Shown piece by piece: positions 26,079-34,432 of a stretch of 46,161 nt of DNA. Made by a program: the position numbers and the translations under genes. This DNA is from an uncultured Nitrospirota bacterium (GTDB lineage Bacteria > Nitrospinota > Nitrospinia > CAJXCL01), in the NCBI GenBank assembly GCA_913051775.1, contig CAJXCL010000011.1:1-46161 (forward strand), in the 5' to 3' direction. The notes below the pieces were generated by a model. The model did not search any database. It was not told where the DNA came from and saw only the letters and a program-made list of their open reading frames with translations. Positions within the stretch are counted from its first letter, which is position 1; each line of letters starts with the position of its first letter.

Positions 26079-26819
26079 CTAATGGGTGCCCCTCGTAATA
26101 GCTGCTTTTGATAACATTCTGTCCCAGTACTTGTTGGCACTCTTAATATACTGTTGATCGGACATCAGGGGTTTGTTCAGTTTTTCTATCGTTTCTCCTG
26201 AAAGTTTCATGTTTTCAACAAGTTCTTTACCGGATTTTCTCAGCAGTTTCTTATACCTGCTCACCGCAATTTTCATCATAGTACTGTTCTGACTGAGAAG
26301 TTCTCCCCCGGCCAAGTATATTTCCGCGATAATCTCTGAATGCATGTTCCTGGCGTTTCTTCTGAACAAAAGGCGCAGAACCTGGAAATGAGATTGTTCG
26401 GGGTAACCGCAATTTGCGATTACGACGATTTTGGGATACTTGCCATACCTTTTTCTGTGCAGGCATTCATTGTTTTCGTCCTTGTAAAAATGCGGATCTA
26501 TAAGGGGGACCAGCCGGTCCATGAACGTTTTCAAGATACCAGTTACATTATCCACATACACGGGAGTGGCATACACGATCACATCGGAGGTTATCAGCTT
26601 TCCCCGCAGGATTTCCATGTCATCTTTGATCACGCACTGCCCAGGGTGGCTGGTCCAGCAAAGGAAACACCCCTCGCAATGCTGTATATTTTTCTTAGCG
26701 AGGAATATTGTCTCAGCCACTGCCCGGGCGTCATTAGCTCCCTCTAGGAACGCTTGCACCATTGCGTGAGTATTCCCTTTTTCCGCTCGGGGGCTACCGT
26801 TAAAAACTGTGATCTTCAT
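26079..26819 (-). CDS. Flavodoxin-fold NAD(P)H-dependent FMN reductase-like protein
   Basis: 246 residues from ATG 26819; the TTG three codons upstream is less likely. The N-terminal phosphate-binding loop NGSPRAEKGNT and the YATPVYVDNVTGILKTFMDR block are typical of NADPH-dependent FMN reductases and iron-sulfur flavoproteins. It also has a compact cysteine motif C-x2-C-x2-C at HCEGCFLCW plus GQC, as in iron-sulfur flavoproteins, so a cluster may be present. The C-terminal ~70 residues are basic and helical, beyond the typical fold. It follows the acyl carrier protein on the same strand. Confidence 0.8.
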   Translation of the reverse strand: MKITVFNGSPRAEKGNTHAMVQAFLEGANDARAVAETIFLAKKNIQHCEGCFLCWTSHPGQCVIKDDMEILRGKLITSDVIVYATPVYVDNVTGILKTFMDRLVPLIDPHFYKDENNECLHRKRYGKYPKIVVIANCGYPEQSHFQVLRLLFRRNARNMHSEIIAEIYLAGGELLSQNSTMMKIAVSRYKKLLRKSGKELVENMKLSGETIEKLNKPLMSDQQYIKSANKYWDRMLSKAAITRGTH

Positions 26820-27027
26820 ATCAGGCAATTCTTTTCTTCATAAAGCGGTAAGTTGCCGCAATCAAAAGGAGCTACCACTCCGGTGAGCAAACAGAAAATT
26901 CTTCCGAGCTTTGCATGAGGCGCTGCATAAAACAAAAACTAACAGCGCCTAAAAAAGAATCTTTTACGGTGTAATAGTATAAATGATCGGCATTCCCGTT
27001 TATAAGTATAGGGTGTATATCCTTATA

Positions 27028-27285
27028 TTATTTATCTTTTAATAGTGGCACAAGATATTTAATGCACCCCTTCATTCTTGACAGTTTCATGAAATCCTCT
27101 TCAGGAACAGTGATCCCGTGTCTTTTTCTCAATTCCAAAATGATGTGCAGAAAATCCATGGAGTCAAGGTCAAGCTGGTCACAAATACTGACATCATCTT
27201 GCAATCTGAAAAGATTTGTATCGTCATCCTCTAGCAATCCCTGGATAATATCAATCATAGCTTCCCTGATCTGCTCTCCAGTCAT
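27028..27285 (-). CDS. Acyl carrier protein
   Basis: 85 residues from the ATG at 27285, which has a perfect AGAGGAGG Shine-Dalgarno; a TTG at 27303 is unneeded. The phosphopantetheine site is DLDSMDFLHI (Ser42), the usual DSL variant with Met. It is a standalone acyl or peptidyl carrier, different from a typical AcpP in its longer N-terminal helix and VPEEDFMKLSRMKGCIKYL end. It is probably transcribed with the flavodoxin-like gene after a ~208-bp gap, hinting at a small biosynthetic pair. Its client enzymes are not visible. Confidence 0.85.
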   Translation of the reverse strand: MTGEQIREAMIDIIQGLLEDDDTNLFRLQDDVSICDQLDLDSMDFLHIILELRKRHGITVPEEDFMKLSRMKGCIKYLVPLLKDK

Positions 27286-27373
27286 GCCTCCTCTTTGCTG
27301 CAATTAATAATAATAGGGATATTATACTGCTTGAAACCATTTCCCGACAAACTTTTAATATATTATTATTACA

Positions 27374-27851
27374 ATTAAACACGAAATTAGAATATCGAGA
27401 TACGAAACAATATCTAAATCCAAATATTCAAAATTCAAAACTTTATTCACTTTCACGTAAAATGGAACCAAATATACTCATTAGCTCTGTGGGTCCCTTT
27501 ATTAAACTGTTTCCTCCATTTTCCAGTTTCTGAATATCATGCATATCTACCAGCTTTATCCAGTAACGGCTTTCCTTCGCTTCTTTTCGACATATCTTAA
27601 TTCTCATGATGAAATCTTTTTTGCTCAGTGCCTCATTCGCTTCAATATAGTTCGCACCAACTGAACCTGAGGGTCTGACCAGTTGTTTTCCGTCTTCAAA
27701 GTTACCAGTAGTTTTATGCAATTTTTTTACAAAAGTTCTCACGTTTTTAGCAAAAGTAAGTGTCGGTCTTCCAAGTCATATTGTTTTGTATTATTGTTCA
27801 TTTAGTCATTCGAATTTGTTTCTATTTCGATATTCTAATTTCGAATTTAAT
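27374..27851. mobile_element. 478-bp inverted-repeat cassette around an IVP-like gene
   Basis: The left end 27374-27410 (37 nt) and the right end 27816-27851 (36 nt) are inverted copies with three mismatches and one single-base gap; the core CGAAATTAGAATATCGA is identical in both. They closely bracket one gene: 32 bp separates the left repeat from the stop, 14 bp the right repeat from the ATG. This is the architecture of 23S rRNA intervening sequences, in which terminal inverted repeats form an RNase III stem and the insert encodes an S23/IVP protein. Here it lies in an intergenic position with no rRNA nearby. No target duplication is obvious. Confidence 0.7.
27443..27801 (-). pseudogene. Frameshifted four-helix-bundle (23S rRNA IVP/S23) protein
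   Basis: From ATG at 27801 the frame reads MNNNTKQYDLEDR, then near 27763 a one-base deletion shifts it. The shifted frame gives TLTFAKNVRTFVKKLHKTTG, GKQLVRPSGSVGANYIEANE, ALSKKDFIMRIKICRKEAKE and SRYWIKL to the end at 27443. Together these are a complete ~118-residue IVP/S23 four-helix bundle protein with the characteristic SGSVGANYIEANEA motif. Without the deletion it would be full length; alternatively GTG at 27742 could start a 99-residue version. Homologues occur in rRNA intervening sequences and in intergenic copies, plus as Avd in diversity-generating retroelements. No reverse transcriptase is nearby. Confidence 0.85.
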
Positions 27852-27982
27852 ATTTTGCTTTTTGATCTTTATGTGCTTCGCCCCGCTGAGCGGGGCTTCG
27901 TGGTTCACTTGACCCTTGCCCCATGACCCTATTAATTCTCTATGATAAATTAATTATATTAGCGATATTATTTTACGTCTTG

Positions 27983-28653
27983 CTTACTACCAGACCTTTT
28001 CGCGCCCTCCATCATATTGTATCGGATGCCGGGAAAAGTTTCATTAACTCACAATGGTGTATTGTTTTTTAGACGAACTACCTGAACTCAAAAGAAATGT
28101 ATTGGAAGTTATGCAGCAACCCCTTGAAGATTTAGATGTTACTATCTCCAGCGCAATCTCATCCCTGACCTACCCCGCAAATTTCATGTTAGTGGCAGCT
28201 ATGAATCCCTGTCCATTCGGATGTACGCTGGAACAAATAAAAAAGTATGTTTCCCGCATATCAGGTCCGCTTTTAGACCGTATGGATATCCATGTTGAAG
28301 TTCCAGCCTTGAATTGTCAGGAAATGACTTCTAACTTAAGCGTGGAAAAATCAGAACAAATTAGAGAACGCGTAAAAAACGCAAGAGAGGCTCAATTAAT
28401 CCGATTTACCGGAGATAAAATCTACTGCAGCGCCAATATCACAATAGTATTATTAAAGAGGCATTGTAAAATCGACAGTGGTTCGGAAAAAATCATGGAG
28501 ACGGCAATCAGTAAATTAAGCTTAAGCGCCTTCGCTTACGACCGAATTTTGAAGGTTTCTCATACAATAACTGACCTTGCATATAAAGAAGACATCCAGC
28601 AGGAGCATATCTCTGAAGCTATACAATATCGCACTCTTGATAGGGAGAACTGA
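27983..28653 (+). pseudogene. comM: Broken ComM/YifB-type Mg-chelatase-like ATPase, C-terminal half
   Basis: TTRPFRALHHIVSDAG at 27983-28032 is the ComM block before Walker B, but the sequence then jumps to GKVSLTHNGVLF, omitting the usual LIGGG segment. An extra T in the T-run near 28064 shifts the frame before LDELPELKRNVLEVMQQPLE. The rest is open to the natural end (ILKVSHTITDLAYKEDIQQEHISEAIQYRTLDR). The cysteine-rich insert is also lost: NPCPFGCTLEQI instead of NPCPCGY...CTCTPLQI. The N-terminal half with Walker A is absent. ComM is a branch-migration helicase for natural transformation. Confidence 0.88.
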
Positions 28654-28673
28654 TATTGAAGGAAAAGTTCTTA

Positions 28674-29222
28674 TTACTTTTCGATGGAAACTCTTATCGT
28701 CGTGATTTTTTCAATGGGGTTATCTCTGCGATCTCTTTTAACAGAAACTATTTTATCGGCAACATCCATCCCTTCGATAACTTCACCGAACACGGTGTAC
28801 TGTCCGTCAAGAAAAGTTGAGTCTGCAACGCAAATAAAAAACTGCGAACCAGCGCTGTCCGGGTGCCTGCTGCGAGCCATGGATACAATGCCCCGCTTGT
28901 GAGAGATATTATTAAATTCCGCTTTTATTTGATAGCCCGGACCGCCGGTTCCATCGTTTGAGCGGTCATTGTCCTTCGTGTTGGGATCGCCACCCTGTAT
29001 CATAAACCCTGGAATCACACGGTGAAAGGTTGTGCCATTATAAAAACCAGATATGGCAAGTTTCCTGAAATTCCTCACATGTCCGGAAGCAGCCTTTGGA
29101 AAAAATTTAATTTTTATGGTTCCCAGGCTTGTTTTAATTACACCTACCTCCTCTGCCGCCGCCGCGGATGAAAAAAATAGACCGCACAAAAAAAATGAAA
29201 TAAATGTCATGCGTTTAATCAT
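28674..29222 (-). CDS. Exported peptidyl-prolyl cis-trans isomerase (cyclophilin)
   Basis: 182 residues with a signal peptide (MTFISFFLCGLFFSSAAAAE), so periplasmic. The cyclophilin core is complete: FHRVIPGFMIQGGDP, GIVSMARSRHPDSAGSQFFI and FGEVIEGMDVADKI, with the catalytic arginine in FHRV. It assists folding of exported proteins, like PpiA. Convergent with the broken comM. GGAG upstream of the ATG is a modest Shine-Dalgarno. Intact. Confidence 0.94.
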   Translation of the reverse strand: MIKRMTFISFFLCGLFFSSAAAAEEVGVIKTSLGTIKIKFFPKAASGHVRNFRKLAISGFYNGTTFHRVIPGFMIQGGDPNTKDNDRSNDGTGGPGYQIKAEFNNISHKRGIVSMARSRHPDSAGSQFFICVADSTFLDGQYTVFGEVIEGMDVADKIVSVKRDRRDNPIEKITTIRVSIEK

Positions 29223-29598
29223 CTTATACTCCTTAAAATTTTTTTTAATGCTAACATATCGCGGGCTGATCCATCAAATTTTTTCCTCTCACTCAATCAG
29301 TCATAGCTGATAACCATGAAATTTTTCATCTTAGAGTTTGTTAATCCCAAGGAAGAGCTTAAATACGATATTAATTCATGCTTGAAATAATTTTACGACG
29401 ATTTGGAGATTAAGGATAATTTATTACCCAGAGAATTAAAATAGGATTTCCATATTAACCTTTGTGACAAAAACCAGATATTCTTAATCGAATAGGCAAT
29501 TTGAGCAAATATTTTTTTCTCTTTTACCGGTTTTTTGAAAAAAAATAGTCCACTTGATCTAAAAAGCTCTAACGGGATACCGGTTATTTAAGAATCTG
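29223..29598. other. Mostly non-coding gap with possible small gene remnant
   Basis: AT-rich; it contains a TCAGTCATAGCTGATAACC word at about 29299-29315 (the AGCTGATA repeat family) and a 43-codon frame at 29316-29444 described separately. I see no other gene. Confidence 0.4.
29316..29444 (+). pseudogene. Possible small ORF interrupted by one in-frame TAA
   Basis: MKFFILEFVNPKEELKYDIN, SCLK, then TAA at 29388-29390 and, in the same frame, FYDDLEIKDNLLPRELK to TAG at 29442-29444. Both halves have plausible protein composition, suggesting a single nonsense change in a small gene. No family is recognised and no Shine-Dalgarno is clear, so this is tentative. Confidence 0.25.
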
Positions 29599-29859
29599 CT
29601 AAAAAAATATTGAATCATTTTCTTCATCGTCAAGTCCGTCCATAATAAAGTCAATATCAATCAACGGTTCCTTCTTTTCCTTCAGTATTTTATTTAGGGC
29701 TTTTGCTATCTTGGCAAAAGTCAATGCTTCTATTTCTGAACCTGATTCCAGTAAGATTATTATTTTTGGATCAACCCCCGCAAGTTTGCTCAACTGTTTG
29801 ATACTAAGCCCCGTTTTTATCCTGTAAGCTTTCGCTTCCGGAAAATAAACTCTGTCCAT
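29599..29859 (-). CDS. XRE-family helix-turn-helix regulator
   Basis: 86 residues. An HTH is recognisable at residues ~15-45 (GLSIKQLSKLAGVDPKIIIL), and ALTFAKIAKALNKIL completes the usual five-helix fold; the C-terminus is acidic (DGLDDEEND). A perfect AAAGGAGG Shine-Dalgarno lies 6-7 nt before the ATG. It resembles antitoxin-type HTH proteins, but no toxin gene is adjacent; the neighbouring gene is a broken PHP protein. Self-regulation is possible but not shown. Confidence 0.75.
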   Translation of the reverse strand: MDRVYFPEAKAYRIKTGLSIKQLSKLAGVDPKIIILLESGSEIEALTFAKIAKALNKILKEKKEPLIDIDFIMDGLDDEENDSIFF

Positions 29860-29949
29860 AATAACCTCCTTTTTATGTCAATTAGCAAGGATCATGGGTC
29901 AATAACTGTTAACACCTCTTGCTCAGTATCACCAAGATCATTGTTTCAA

Positions 29950-29982
29950 AATAAAAAAAACGTGAACTTCAAAATAAGTTCA
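29950..29982 (-). terminator. Rho-independent terminator after the PHP pseudogene
   Basis: On the minus strand, TGAACTT-ATTTTG-AAGTTCA forms a 7-bp stem with a 6-nt loop (29982-29963), followed after two bases by eight T residues (29960-29953). It lies 7 bp after the PHP gene's stop codon, as expected for an intrinsic terminator. Confidence 0.65.
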
Positions 29983-29988
29983 TTTGCG

Positions 29989-31255
29989 TTATCGTTTCTT
30001 TTTTTGATCACTCCCGAATACTTTGATTGTACCATATTCGCCATCATATCCGGGATTGATGCTGATATTCCCTTTTCTTACTCTCTCTATTCCATCCCCA
30101 ATCTTTGAAGAACTAACGCTCTTTATTTTTTCGATGTTCTCGTCTTGAAGTATTTTCATTTCATTTCCAAGGGCGCTCACGAGCTTCATGTATTCTCTTT
30201 GTACTGCTTTACTGTTTACTCCTACTTCTATAGCTTCTGAAATAATTTCCGCAAGAGGTATGAGACACTTGAAGGTTGGGAAATTTTTAGGTTTAAAACC
30301 TTCTTCTCTGTCGGCAAGCATATCCACTCTGTGCATAACGCCTGTTGTAACCTTTTTCCGGAAAACAGAACATAAGTTATTATTGTTTTTTGTACCTTTT
30401 GTCGGCATTCTGGCTTTGCATACGCGGTGCCCGTAGAAATGATACTTCCCCTCTTCAGGGAAAAACTCTATGGTGCCTAAAAATTTGCTTATGTTTCCTT
30501 CTATGATTGCATTTTTTATAGCCTTCTATGTCAAATCTGTGTTTGAAGATATTCGCTTCTCGCGCAATTTTAGCGGGAGAATGTGCGTCTGAATTAGAAA
30601 TAAAGGTAATATTTTTAAGAGCGGAAAGTCTCCAATTCATTGCCGGATCTGAGGAAAGTCCGGTTTCAATAGCGTGGATATTCGGAGTAAGTTCATCAAA
30701 GCATTCTTCAAGGGAATCAAAACCTGAACCGGATCCAAACACAGAGAAATGAGGCGTCCAGGCATGAGCAGGTATAAGCATTGTGTCATCTCCTGAATCA
30801 AGCACTATTTTCAGAAGCTCTTTCGCATCGAGATCTAATATAGGCCTGCCGTCTGATCTTAAATTTCCGATTTTATCCAGTTCTGAATTTATCTTTGCCG
30901 CTGTTTTAAAATCAGGTGCATATATAAGGTTATGTATTTTTCTGACTTTATTATTTTTGCTTTATATACTGCTGACCTCTGCTGATAGAAAAAAGCGAAC
31001 ATCTGCTTTACAAGAAACCGAGACTTCATTGATTTTAAAATCTTGAAACTCTTTTTTAAGAGCGAACAAACCTTCTTCTGCCGGTTCCAGCTTTTCCCTT
31101 AGTTCCGCGAACCATAGCGGGCGGGTAAAATCACCGGTAGCTATGACCGTGACCCCTTTTATCTGTGCCCATTTAAAGATATTATCAGGATTCATCTCTT
31201 TGCTTGTGGCGCGGGAATAACAGAAATCAATATGAAGATCCGCTATAAAAGCCAT
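29989..31255 (-). pseudogene. Broken PHP-domain protein (TIGR00375-like)
   Basis: The reconstructed ~420-residue protein starts MAFIADLHIDFCYSRATSKE and runs through GTGDF-type (ATGDFTRPLWF), GNLRSDGRPILDLD, PAHAWTPHFSVFGS, ETGLSSDPAMNWRLSALKNI, SNSDAHSPAKIAREAN and GVMHRVDMLADREEG to PGYDGEYGTIKVF. Lesion 1: TAA at 30962-30964 in frame between SSI and SKNNKVRKIHNL, where tyrosine is normal. Lesion 2: one extra A in the A-run at ~30514-30520, shifting EGYKNAIIEGNISKF. Lesion 3: the zinc-finger CPVC reads CSVF. The family is a putative metal-dependent phosphoesterase, sometimes near UvrD helicases. Confidence 0.9.
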
Positions 31256-31261
31256 ATTTTT

Positions 31262-32020
31262 TTAACTCAATTTCCTGCCGTTCGGATCAAAAATTTTTGA
31301 ACAGATTATTTTTCTTTTGCATAAGAAGAATTGTAAAGATGTAATAAGAACTCCAAAACCATATTTTACGCTTCTAGTAAAGTTAATAGACGATGCTTCT
31401 GGAAAATATTTTGTCGGACATGATATTTCGCCAATTGCAAATTTATTATAGATGCATTGGACAAGCATCTGGTTGTCAAAGAGAAAGTCATCCGCGTTTT
31501 CTTTCAGAGGTAGTAATTCTAATACCTTACGGCTAAATGCGCGATATCCGGTATGATATTCTGATAGTTTATACCCAAACATTAAATTCTGTATTAGAGT
31601 TAAGAAACGGTTGGATATATATTTATATAACGGCATTCCTCCTTTAAGAGCCCCCGTTCCTAAAATCCTTGAGCCGATGACAACATCAAAATGCTTGGAA
31701 GCAACCAGGTGAGCCATTGAAGCGATTAGTTTTGGAGAATACTGATAGTCCGGATGAAGCATAATAACAATATCCGCTCCTGCCTTAAGAGCCTCCCTAT
31801 AACATGTTTTTTGATTCCCACCGTACCCTTTATTGTCCGAATGAACAATGGTTTTTAAATTCAACTTTTTGGCTAATTCTACAGTATGATCACTGCTGGC
31901 ATCATCCACCAAGATAATATCGTCTACAATATCTTTAGGGATTTCTTTATAAGTGTCTTTTAAAGTTATCGCTGCGTTATACGCGGGCAGAACAACAATA
32001 ATTTTATTTTCATTGATCAT
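31262..32020 (-). CDS. Family 2 glycosyltransferase (polyprenol-phosphate sugar transferase-like)
   Basis: 252 residues from the ATG at 32020; the longer frame from 32098 has no homologous N-terminus. GT-A motifs: VVLPAYNAA at the start, DDASSDHT, the DxD-like HPDYQYSP, and YHTGYRAFSRKVLELLP. A short amphipathic C-terminus with one hydrophobic stretch (FGVLITSLQFFL) suggests membrane association. It is related to DPM1/polyisoprenyl-phosphate glycosyltransferases. It opens the glycan locus and is 6 bp beyond the PHP pseudogene, so it was probably once cotranscribed with it. Confidence 0.88.
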   Translation of the reverse strand: MINENKIIVVLPAYNAAITLKDTYKEIPKDIVDDIILVDDASSDHTVELAKKLNLKTIVHSDNKGYGGNQKTCYREALKAGADIVIMLHPDYQYSPKLIASMAHLVASKHFDVVIGSRILGTGALKGGMPLYKYISNRFLTLIQNLMFGYKLSEYHTGYRAFSRKVLELLPLKENADDFLFDNQMLVQCIYNKFAIGEISCPTKYFPEASSINFTRSVKYGFGVLITSLQFFLCKRKIICSKIFDPNGRKLS

Positions 32021-32402
32021 TTTGCAATTATATGAGTTTTTTTGTCTAAAAACCTTTCTAAAGAGAAATATATCCAGCCTCAACGGCAGCATTTGCAATT
32101 CTCTCTGAATACGTACAGAGCAGGCAAAAGAAAGGGTCTCTTCCCATTACAAATGAATCTGCATAACACGGCGAAACGGCAACGAGCAGGGAGTGCTGCG
32201 CATGAAGTAATTTTCTGCCATGCTCTATGCCTTCTGCTCCGTACAGGTTTGTTAAAAAAATTTCTTAAAAAATATCGAATTTCGAGTTTTTGCTTTTCAT
32301 CACTTATCCCTGTTTACATAGAAAGCTTGATCAATAAGGAATTGAACAATATAGAAAAACTAGTGAAAAAAATCAATTATACTTGTTTTACTTAAAACTA
32401 AT
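32021..32402. other. 382-bp gap with GC-rich repeat-like patch
   Basis: No gene seen. A GC-richer patch at 32156-32245 contains CATGCTCTATGCCTTCTGCTC, a word of the kind found in dispersed intergenic repeats. The rest is AT-rich. It separates the glycosyltransferase from the large membrane protein transcribed in the same direction. Confidence 0.35.
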
Positions 32403-34409
32403 CTATTTAACCCTAAAAATAATCCTAAAACCCAGTAAACTGACTGCTAGAAATACAAAAAAAAATACGGTTACAATATTAGCTATATTTTCTATAATAT
32501 TCTCTTCGTATTTGAAAATAATTTCGGATTCCTTTCCCAAAACCTCAACCCCCATAAAGTTAGGGTTTATGGGTATAATTTCTTTGTTTTTTCCGTCGAC
32601 AGTGACATTCCAGTTTGCATCATAGCTCTCCGCTATTACCAAAAAAACTGGAAATAGTCTTGGAGGTAAAGTGATTTTTATGTGTTCGCTTGATTCCTTT
32701 TTCATTTTTAAATTAGATGGAATATACTCGCCTGGTAAAGAGCCGGAGGAAGGGCTGCTAAATATTTTTTTGTGAAGCGTGACGTACGGATGGAAATTAA
32801 TATTTTTATATATCTTTGTTTTGCCAAATGCTTTTTCAAAAATGATTCCATTTTGCGACAGAAGTTCATCACTAAGATTATTTTTTTTGTGAAATAGAAT
32901 GAATTTTATGTTGCTTACTTTCATGTCTTCTATAAGAGATTCCTTTTTATTGGTTGAATTAATTATTCCACTCCTTAGATGAGTTTCAAGGAGATAGGAA
33001 GATTTGGCCACTTCTTCTTGATATGCCCCAAAAACTGTTCTTTTCTTATGAATCAATGGAGACAAAACATACCGAAAATCCTTTGGAAACTCTAATATTC
33101 TAAAGAAACCATTATGTTGTGAGATCCATTTGTAAGCATTCATATTGTCTTCTGAAAAATATGAATCTGTAGCCTTAAAGGCTACAGACCCGAATGGAAT
33201 ATAAAATAATAAAAATAAACAAAAAATACTATAGAAAAAAACCTGTTTGGCTTTTGCCCGATGATGGTTCAAAAAAAGCGCTATTTTACTTTCAGCCCAT
33301 TGATATCCCAGTCCACATAAAATACTCCCGGATAAAATAGTTATATACATATACCTGAACGGAAACCGGACCTTACTAACAAAAGGAATATGATTAATAA
33401 GGAGATAGAGATTTATGGGAGAGTACCTGCCTAAAACCAATAAATAAGAGACCACAAAAATTATAATCCAAACATATTTTGCCTTTTCATTTGATAAAAA
33501 TGAGAGTAAAACCATGAAGTAGAAAAGCGGGCTCAAATAAAATAAATCTTTTAAAAAACCAGGTTGATGTAAAAAAGTCAGCATGGGATGTACAGAAACT
33601 TCATAGATGATACTCCTTCCCCCAAGAGCAATATCAAACGCTGAGGTGTCCTCGATAAGCGTAAAAGGAACCCACACGAAAGAAAATAGAAACAAAAGAA
33701 GAATTGCAATAAAGGAATGAAATTTAATTATTTCCCGAAAAGGTGTAGTTTTTCCAATAATAAAAGTTGATATTCTGTTGAGAGCAAAAATACCAAGAAA
33801 AAAAAATCCGATTACTGAATACTGGATGCTAAAGGCAAGTAAGATGGTAGAAAGCAGGCAAAATTTTATCGCGTTCTTATAATTCATATTAGAAAGAAAT
33901 TGATCATAAACGATAAAAAGCAGGGGTAACAAAGCCCATGATGGAGCCCAAAACCATGCGGTACTCGTATTTCCAGAGTGAAAAGGAACAAGCGCAAAAA
34001 CTGTTGCCGATATCAGTGAGGCTTTCGGATTTGATGTCAGGCGGTAAACTATCATGTAAATAAAACATGCCCCTGTAAATACACATGCGATGATTAAGAT
34101 TTTCCAGGAGGTCAAAATTGAAATATTAAAAGCTATGCTAATTAAAGAGATAAGAAAGAAACTTAAAAATGGAAATTTTTCTAAAAAAGGACGTCCCCAA
34201 AAGGAATAGTCGCTCCAATTCGGTATAGAATGATGATTTAATAAAAATTCTTTGAAGTGCAAAGTAGGGATAATGTTAACCATACTTTCTCCCACGTGAT
34301 ACCCTGTAGGATGTAGTTGGTTTAGCCAACCTCTGGCATAAAATAGAATCAATAAAGCTAAAAAAATTATGTAGCAAATATTGATATTTTGTCTATTAGA
34401 TATTTTCAA
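32403..34409 (-). CDS. Large polytopic membrane protein (YfhO/6-PTPS-related, GT-C-like)
   Basis: 668 residues with about twelve hydrophobic helices in the first ~420 residues, followed by an extracytoplasmic domain of about 200 residues (AESYDANWNVTVDGKNKEI near its end) and a final helix (IVTVFFFVFLAVSLLGFRII). The layout, and the W-x-V-x-VDG-K motif in the C-terminal domain, match YfhO-type proteins, which act with polyprenol-linked sugars in glycosylating cell-surface polymers. Acidic residues in the first loop (GYHVGES, PNWSDYSFWGRPF) are consistent with GT-C active-site loops. Specificity unknown. Confidence 0.75.
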   Translation of the reverse strand: MKISNRQNINICYIIFLALLILFYARGWLNQLHPTGYHVGESMVNIIPTLHFKEFLLNHHSIPNWSDYSFWGRPFLEKFPFLSFFLISLISIAFNISILTSWKILIIACVFTGACFIYMIVYRLTSNPKASLISATVFALVPFHSGNTSTAWFWAPSWALLPLLFIVYDQFLSNMNYKNAIKFCLLSTILLAFSIQYSVIGFFFLGIFALNRISTFIIGKTTPFREIIKFHSFIAILLLFLFSFVWVPFTLIEDTSAFDIALGGRSIIYEVSVHPMLTFLHQPGFLKDLFYLSPLFYFMVLLSFLSNEKAKYVWIIIFVVSYLLVLGRYSPINLYLLINHIPFVSKVRFPFRYMYITILSGSILCGLGYQWAESKIALFLNHHRAKAKQVFFYSIFCLFLLFYIPFGSVAFKATDSYFSEDNMNAYKWISQHNGFFRILEFPKDFRYVLSPLIHKKRTVFGAYQEEVAKSSYLLETHLRSGIINSTNKKESLIEDMKVSNIKFILFHKKNNLSDELLSQNGIIFEKAFGKTKIYKNINFHPYVTLHKKIFSSPSSGSLPGEYIPSNLKMKKESSEHIKITLPPRLFPVFLVIAESYDANWNVTVDGKNKEIIPINPNFMGVEVLGKESEIIFKYEENIIENIANIVTVFFFVFLAVSLLGFRIIFRVK

Positions 34410-34432
34410 TATCTATCTCTCTTGAATACCAG

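Noticed and set aside
26829-27027. A short frame MQRLMQSSEEF... between the acyl carrier protein and the flavodoxin-like gene
   Set aside because: 18 codons, no ribosome-binding site and no similarity that I recognise. Treated as spacer.
27374-27851. Diversity-generating retroelement, because IVP-like proteins resemble Avd
   Set aside because: No reverse transcriptase, template repeat or variable-repeat target is present around the cassette.
29599-29859. Toxin-antitoxin pair built on the XRE protein
   Set aside because: The only neighbours are the PHP pseudogene and a tiny interrupted frame. No toxin-like ORF is visible.
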